Shown: positions 43,810-48,177 of the stretch, one piece after another
Position numbering within the stretch: the stretch's first letter is position 1
Layout of the letters: each line of letters begins with the position of its first letter
Assembly (NCBI GenBank): GCA_002715565.1
Contig: PAZP01000010.1
Location: 55,033 to 103,209 of the forward strand
DNA length: 48,177 nt
Direction: 5' to 3'
Source of the DNA: Flavobacteriales bacterium
GTDB lineage: Bacteria > Bacteroidota > Bacteroidia > Flavobacteriales > BACL11
The notes under the pieces: generated by a model
The model's input: the letters and a program-made list of their open reading frames with translations, nothing else
What the model was told of the DNA's origin: nothing
Database searches by the model: none
Program-made: the position numbers and the translations under genes

Positions 43810-45054
43810 TTATTTTAATAGCCAAGGCATTTTATATAATTTGTTTGCATAATAAAAAACAGTAATAAATAGTAAACCAAATGTAATGATTAATCCGTAA
43901 CCAGCTCCTATTATACCAAATTTTACTATCAAATAATAATTTATAAAAGCCCCAACTATTGAAACTATTGTTGTAATATATGAAAGAATTTCAGTTCTTT
44001 TTGTATATACTATATAATTAGTTACAAGATAATACAACCCATTCATTAAAAATCCAATTGCAATTATTCTTGAAACAAATATTCCTGAATGAAATCTTTC
44101 GTCAATAAATAAATAATAAATATATGGGACAACTATTATAAATAATATCGTTATAAATGTCATCAATAACATAGTTCTATATGTTTTAAATACTAAACTC
44201 TTTTTAATTTCTTTTGAAGGATTAGAATTTAAAATTTCATATAAATTAGGTGCCCAGGCTTGATTAATAGAAGTCATTAGTAATAATACCCCTCCAGCTA
44301 TTTGAAATGCTACTGAATATATTCCTAAAGCTTCATTATTTATAATACTTGAAAGAAAAAATTTTGATGAAGAAGCTAGTAGAATACCAGCTATTGCATG
44401 TGGTAATAGTGGTATTCCAAATCGTAGAATTCTTTTAATGTCTATTTTATTAATATTAAAATTTATAATTTTTATTTTAAATAAAATAAATATACCTAAA
44501 ATAGTAGATAGAATAAATGAACCTACAATACCAAATATTCTACCTTCCCATCCAAATCCACAATAAACTATAAATAACAATGATAATAATACATTAATAA
44601 TTGTTAATGTAATTTTAAATTTTCCAAAATTAAAGGGTTCTTTTTTTGCTTGAAATATTATAGGAATGAAAATAGGAATTATTTGAAATAAAAGAAATAC
44701 AGGTATTAGATAAATTAGATATTCAGGAATTTGAAAATATTTAATTATAGGTTCTTTAATTACTAAGTAAATTAATTCTAAAAATAAAAATCCAAAAAAA
44801 GGAATGATAATTGCAGAACTTACTAAGGATTTATATTCTTCAAAAGGAATATTTGAATATTCCATTGTCAATAATCTTTGTGAATTCATTATTACAAAAG
44901 GGAGAGAAAGAGTCATTAATAATTGCACCATAGATAAAACACCATAATCTTCAGGTGTTAAATAGCTTGTTAGTATTGGTAATAATAAAAACGGTACAGA
45001 TGCATTTATTATGTTAACACTACTGTATGATAATATTTCATTTTTTAGACTCAT
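43810..45054 (-). CDS. Polysaccharide flippase, Wzx/MVF type
   Basis: A 414-residue integral membrane protein with about twelve membrane helices and an N-terminus (NASVPFLLLPILTSYLTPEDYGVL) typical of the polysaccharide-biosynthesis family (MOP superfamily). It would flip the undecaprenyl-linked repeat unit across the inner membrane. It sits between the propeller-like gene and the acyltransferase, with a gap of 51 bases upstream. No Wzy polymerase is seen in the visible part of the locus. Confidence 0.9.
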   Translation of the reverse strand: MSLKNEILSYSSVNIINASVPFLLLPILTSYLTPEDYGVLSMVQLLMTLSLPFVIMNSQRLLTMEYSNIPFEEYKSLVSSAIIIPFFGFLFLELIYLVIKEPIIKYFQIPEYLIYLIPVFLLFQIIPIFIPIIFQAKKEPFNFGKFKITLTIINVLLSLLFIVYCGFGWEGRIFGIVGSFILSTILGIFILFKIKIINFNINKIDIKRILRFGIPLLPHAIAGILLASSSKFFLSSIINNEALGIYSVAFQIAGGVLLLMTSINQAWAPNLYEILNSNPSKEIKKSLVFKTYRTMLLMTFITILFIIVVPYIYYLFIDERFHSGIFVSRIIAIGFLMNGLYYLVTNYIVYTKRTEILSYITTIVSIVGAFINYYLIVKFGIIGAGYGLIITFGLLFITVFYYANKLYKMPWLLK

Positions 45055-45105
45055 TTAGTATTTTGTTCTTTTAAAAGTAAATTTAATATTTATAATTAAT
45101 TTTCA

Positions 45106-46134
45106 CTAAATATTATATTTACTATTACTTAACGTCTTTTCCTCTATATTTATTTGTCTTACTTCTTGTATTTGTGTTTTATCAATGCATATTTTTTGTA
45201 ATAATTTAAAATTTAAATTATATATGTAGATGTATCCGGATGAACTGCCTCTGTCATTTCTGTTGTGTGCAATTTCTGAACCTCCTAAAATTAAATATTT
45301 ATTAGAAACTGAAAGTCCTCTTGTGAAAATATTTTTATGTTGTAAGATATCTTTTTTTTCAGAAGATAAAGTCCCTTCAATTGATTTGCAGAATAGTATT
45401 TGATTTTCGTCTATATATATATTGTGACCATTTGAACCTGTTGTTTTTTTTATTTCGATAACATTGAAATTATTTTTATCTAATTTGTAAATTTCACTAT
45501 TTCTTGATGATTTCTTTGTTTCGTTATGAGCAAATAAATAAATAAATTTTTTATATCTAAAAATGGAATTAAAATGGTTGTAATTACTAGAAGATCTGCC
45601 ATTTAAAAGCTTATCATTTGGATAAATTATATTGTCATAATTTTTCCAATGTATATTTTTTTTGTTATAAATCTTATTATAAATTAGTATTGAATTATCA
45701 TATGTATTTGTTACATATAAATTTTCATCAATAAAATCTATTTGGTGAATACCTTTTGATAGACCTCCTCTAATAACTACATATGGTTTTATTGCCTTTT
45801 TATCTTTTAATGAAAAAGAAATAATGTTTCCATGAAATCCAGTAATATGAAAAGCATAGTAATTACTTTTGTGTTTCGTTAATCCGTAAAACCCCTTGTT
45901 TTTAAATAATTGAATGATTTCTCCACTATTATATAGTAATAAACCTTTTTTTTGAGTTGAAATTAGAAAATTTATGTCTTGATCAACACCTTCATTTATA
46001 AACTCTGTAAACTTTATATTATCTGCTTTTAACTTATCGAAATAATATATTAACGAAAAAATATCTCCTAATTTACTGAATGCAATTTTGCTATCATAAA
46101 AGTTCATAAATTTATTATAGAATTTAATTATCAT
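45106..46134 (-). CDS. Predicted beta-propeller-like protein in the polysaccharide locus
   Basis: I do not recognise a named family with certainty. From the ATG at 46134 the protein has 342 residues; an upstream ATG at 46167 would overlap the previous gene by 29 bases, while 46134 leaves a four-base gap. There is no signal peptide. From about residue 60 on, the sequence repeats four-stranded units with short W/Y/F-rich strands, such as GLLLYNSGEIIQLFKN, KGIHQIDFIDENLYVTNTYD and RGLSVSNKYLILGGSEIA. This looks like a WD/YVTN or DUF4915-type beta-propeller. Such proteins are sometimes found in glycan loci. Role unknown: enzyme, scaffold or modifier. Confidence 0.7.
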   Translation of the reverse strand: MIIKFYNKFMNFYDSKIAFSKLGDIFSLIYYFDKLKADNIKFTEFINEGVDQDINFLISTQKKGLLLYNSGEIIQLFKNKGFYGLTKHKSNYYAFHITGFHGNIISFSLKDKKAIKPYVVIRGGLSKGIHQIDFIDENLYVTNTYDNSILIYNKIYNKKNIHWKNYDNIIYPNDKLLNGRSSSNYNHFNSIFRYKKFIYLFAHNETKKSSRNSEIYKLDKNNFNVIEIKKTTGSNGHNIYIDENQILFCKSIEGTLSSEKKDILQHKNIFTRGLSVSNKYLILGGSEIAHNRNDRGSSSGYIYIYNLNFKLLQKICIDKTQIQEVRQINIEEKTLSNSKYNI

Positions 46135-46138
46135 TAAA

Positions 46139-47452
46139 TTATATGATTTTTGGTTTGTAGTATTCAATGAATTTATTCATGTATTCTATGCCTGAAACAT
46201 CAAATAAAATGGTTTTACAATTAAATAAAACTCCTTCATATAATGCAGTAGAAAATACACCTGCTTGATATTCACTTTTTGCTAGACACTTATGTAAATT
46301 TATGTTTTTAACAATAGATATATTATATTTTTCTTTAAGATATATTAAGTCTTTATAACTATCTAAATGTTCATATTCATTAGGGTGTAATTTGAAAGTT
46401 ATTTGAAATTTTTTGAAATAGTTTATATTTTCTTTTATTTTTTTTACAATTGATTTTGTAACACCACCTTGTCCAAAAATAATAAGTGTGTTTTTAATTT
46501 TCTCTGTGTTTTTATATTCTTTTGTTTTTTCTTCTAAAAAGTGAAAAGGTTCTATTTTAATATTTTCTTTTTTAATAGGAAAGGATATTAAATTTTTCCA
46601 ATATTCATTCCATACATGTAATTTATTTGGAAAATAAAGATAGTTAAAGCTATTTGGAAAAGAGTATCCTAAATGATATTTGCTAAACGTGCCATGTTGT
46701 ATTTCAATTATTTTAATATTTAAATCATGTGCTGCTTTTATCAATTCTCCTCTACCATATGATATTATTATATATATTTTTTTAGGACTTGTTTTTTTTA
46801 GTAATTCTAAATAATATTTATATGTAGGTATAAATTTTTTTGTATTATGAATTAAAAATTCTTTAATATTAAAATCACAATATTTATTAATTTCAGTATT
46901 TAATTCATTAAGTAGCTTTTCAGTATTTTTTTGTATTTGTATTTTAATAAATTTATCTTTAATATTTCTTAGTAGAAAAATCTTATCAAGATATTTTGTA
47001 TAATATTTTTTGGTTCTTTTATGCTTTCCTTTAAATGGAGACTCAAAGTCAATAAATGATTTATTTTTCATTATTAATTGTTTAATTAACTTATATGAAT
47101 ATATATCTATATATTGATTTTTATGTTTCTTACTTATTGGGTGTGAAAAAATTAAAACATCCTTCTTTTTAAGATTAGATAAATTGTTCTGAAAAAAACT
47201 ATTTTTAATTAAATTTATAGAATAAGTAATTTTTTTAAGTTTACTAGTTTTATGATTAAAAGATTGATCAAAAACACCTGTTAATTTTCCTAATTTATAA
47301 TAAATATCCATTCTATAAGCTGCCCAGGGATGTATTTCATTTATCTTTAAATTTAAAAGGTCATATTTTTCTTCTAAATACCAAATAAATTCACATAATT
47401 CTTTGATATTTTTATTTTTCAAAAAGAGATAATTATGGTTTTTTTTATTCAT
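46139..47452 (-). CDS. Capsule-type transferase with HP motif (GT-B fold, uncertain donor)
   Basis: A 437-residue cytoplasmic protein with a GT-B-like layout. The N-terminal half (about 1-230) is basic and poorly conserved. The C-terminal half carries IIIS-like YIIISYGRGELIKAAHD, IIEIQHGTFSKYHLGY, LIIFGQGGVTKSIVKK, ITFKLHPNEYEHLD and GVFSTALYEGVLFNCKTIL. The FKLHPNE motif and the final ST-x-YEG segment are found in KpsC/polysialyl- and glycerophosphotransferase-like capsule enzymes. Those families use CMP- or CDP-activated donors, but the donor here is unknown. It overlaps galE by four bases (ATGA), so the two are coupled. Confidence 0.75.
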   Translation of the reverse strand: MNKKNHNYLFLKNKNIKELCEFIWYLEEKYDLLNLKINEIHPWAAYRMDIYYKLGKLTGVFDQSFNHKTSKLKKITYSINLIKNSFFQNNLSNLKKKDVLIFSHPISKKHKNQYIDIYSYKLIKQLIMKNKSFIDFESPFKGKHKRTKKYYTKYLDKIFLLRNIKDKFIKIQIQKNTEKLLNELNTEINKYCDFNIKEFLIHNTKKFIPTYKYYLELLKKTSPKKIYIIISYGRGELIKAAHDLNIKIIEIQHGTFSKYHLGYSFPNSFNYLYFPNKLHVWNEYWKNLISFPIKKENIKIEPFHFLEEKTKEYKNTEKIKNTLIIFGQGGVTKSIVKKIKENINYFKKFQITFKLHPNEYEHLDSYKDLIYLKEKYNISIVKNINLHKCLAKSEYQAGVFSTALYEGVLFNCKTILFDVSGIEYMNKFIEYYKPKII

Positions 47453-48177
47453 TTATTTTTCTCCCATTGCCAAGATGAAATCATACCATCTTCTAAACTT
47501 TTTTTTGCGAGCCACTCTAGTTCATTTTTTGCTAAACATGTATCCGCAAATATTTCTTCAATATCTCCTTCTCTTCTTGGACCAAATGAGTAATTAATTG
47601 TAATATTATTACTTTTTTCAAATTCTTTTATTGCTTCTAAAACACTTGTGCCCGAACCTGTTCCAATATTAAACGCGTATTTGCCTTTCTTTTTATATAA
47701 ATAATTGATGGCTTTTACATGTGCAATTGCTAAATCTACAACATGTATATAATCACGTACACATGTTCCATCGCTTGTTTTGTAATCTGATCCATTGATT
47801 ATTATTTTTTTTCTTTTTCCAATTGCTGTTTCAGCTATAATTGGAATTAAATTATTTGGTTTGTCAGGTGAGCAATCCCCAATTAGTGAGCTTTCATGTG
47901 AACCTATTGGATTAAAATATCTTAGAGATATATGATTTACTTTATATTTTTTTAATAAATTTTCACAAATTTGTTTAGTTTCTCCATAAGGAGAAGATGC
48001 TTTTTTAAATGGTGCATTCTCTTTTACAGGTAATTTATCAGGCATGCCGTAAACAGTACATGAAGATGAAAATATAATTTTGTTAACATTATACTGTATC
48101 ATATTCTCTAATAATACTTCAAGTGAACCTATATTATTTTTAAAGTATTTTTCTGGATTTTTTACAGATTCTTCAAC
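47449..48177 (-). CDS. galE: UDP-glucose 4-epimerase, 5' part missing
   Basis: The C-terminal 242 residues of a short-chain-dehydrogenase-type sugar-nucleotide epimerase; the coding frame continues past the right edge of the window (VEESVKNPEKYFKNNIGSL is readable right to the end). An internal Met ending at 48102 is not the true start. The active-site Tyr and Lys are in SPYGETKQICE, the catalytic Ser/Thr in IIFSSSCTVYG. Further signatures are LRYFNPIGSHESSLIGD, GTCVRDYIHVVDLA and RREGDIEEIFAD. It interconverts UDP-glucose and UDP-galactose (or the N-acetyl forms) and supplies sugars for the polysaccharide locus downstream. Confidence 0.93.
   Translation of the reverse strand, partial: VEESVKNPEKYFKNNIGSLEVLLENMIQYNVNKIIFSSSCTVYGMPDKLPVKENAPFKKASSPYGETKQICENLLKKYKVNHISLRYFNPIGSHESSLIGDCSPDKPNNLIPIIAETAIGKRKKIIINGSDYKTSDGTCVRDYIHVVDLAIAHVKAINYLYKKKGKYAFNIGTGSGTSVLEAIKEFEKSNNITINYSFGPRREGDIEEIFADTCLAKNELEWLAKKSLEDGMISSWQWEKNK

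Noticed and set aside
1-48177. Search for CRISPR arrays, insertion sequences, integrases, prophage genes or attachment sites.
   Set aside because: No direct-repeat/spacer array, transposase, integrase or terminal inverted repeats were seen; the tRNA-Arg has no duplicated 3' end nearby.

Overview
The window is a very AT-rich, densely packed bacterial chromosome segment, almost certainly from a Bacteroidota of the Flavobacteriales type. Supporting signs are: Bacteroidota-specific families (BT_3928-type DoxX protein, DUF4834 next to a YfhO protein, CtlX, DUF1599); no clear Shine-Dalgarno sequences; repeated TAnnTTTG promoter boxes, the -7 element of the Bacteroidota primary sigma factor; a CarB without its C-terminal regulatory domain; and secreted proteins ending in a short tail that resembles a type IX secretion (T9SS) sorting signal. 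The compactness (many overlaps of 1 to 4 bases, convergent genes with touching stop codons) suggests a streamlined, perhaps marine, lineage; that last step is inference.

Layout. 1-2781 (minus): ftsK followed by a LolA-like lipoprotein carrier gene cut by the window edge. 2895-7932 (plus): two guanidino-group enzymes (an arginine deiminase/DDAH-like protein and CtlX), argS, a secreted esterase and a DUF2237 protein. 7937-9588 (minus): folP-cdaA, folate synthesis and c-di-AMP synthesis. 9609-19133 (plus): a long run of DUF1599, DoxX/thioredoxin-like protein, an ABC permease, tpiA, prmA, a 1491-residue secreted protein of unknown function, plsY and clpS, then tRNA-Arg(ACG) and a terminator. 19330-21587 (minus): a predicted seven-bladed beta-propeller with the T9SS-like tail and a secreted protein with a 21-bp tandem repeat. 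21637-23180 (plus): small membrane and secreted proteins (DUF2752, TM2 and two unknowns). 23185-24507 (minus): mpl, for peptidoglycan recycling. 24578-26868: metallo-hydrolase, DUF6356, a small unknown minus-strand gene and a TIGR01212-type radical SAM protein. 27042-30172 (minus): a two-gene module of an uncharacterised protein and a cytoplasmic MORN-repeat protein, with the best-formed promoter in the window. 30238-32534: DUF805 and the ABC-F factor EttA. 32535-34746 (minus): tgt and an LptF/LptG permease. 34815-36361: RNase P RNA, a secreted unknown and rpmH, each with recognisable signals. 36438-43306: carB, DUF4834, a YfhO membrane protein and a glycosyltransferase. 43303-48177 (minus): a surface-polysaccharide locus (galE, an HP-motif capsule-type transferase, a propeller-like unknown, a Wzx flippase and a hexapeptide acyltransferase).

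How the genes fit together. Most of the window is housekeeping: translation (argS, prmA, ettA, tgt, rpmH, rnpB, tRNA), central metabolism (tpiA, carB, folP), the cell envelope (ftsK, plsY, mpl, lptF/G, lolA-like) and a glycan assembly locus at the right end. I see no insertion sequence, prophage, integrase or CRISPR array. The least explained parts are the MORN module, the 1491-residue secreted protein, the shared secretion-like tail, the polysaccharide-locus propeller protein, and a promoter layout that implies leaderless transcripts for several genes.
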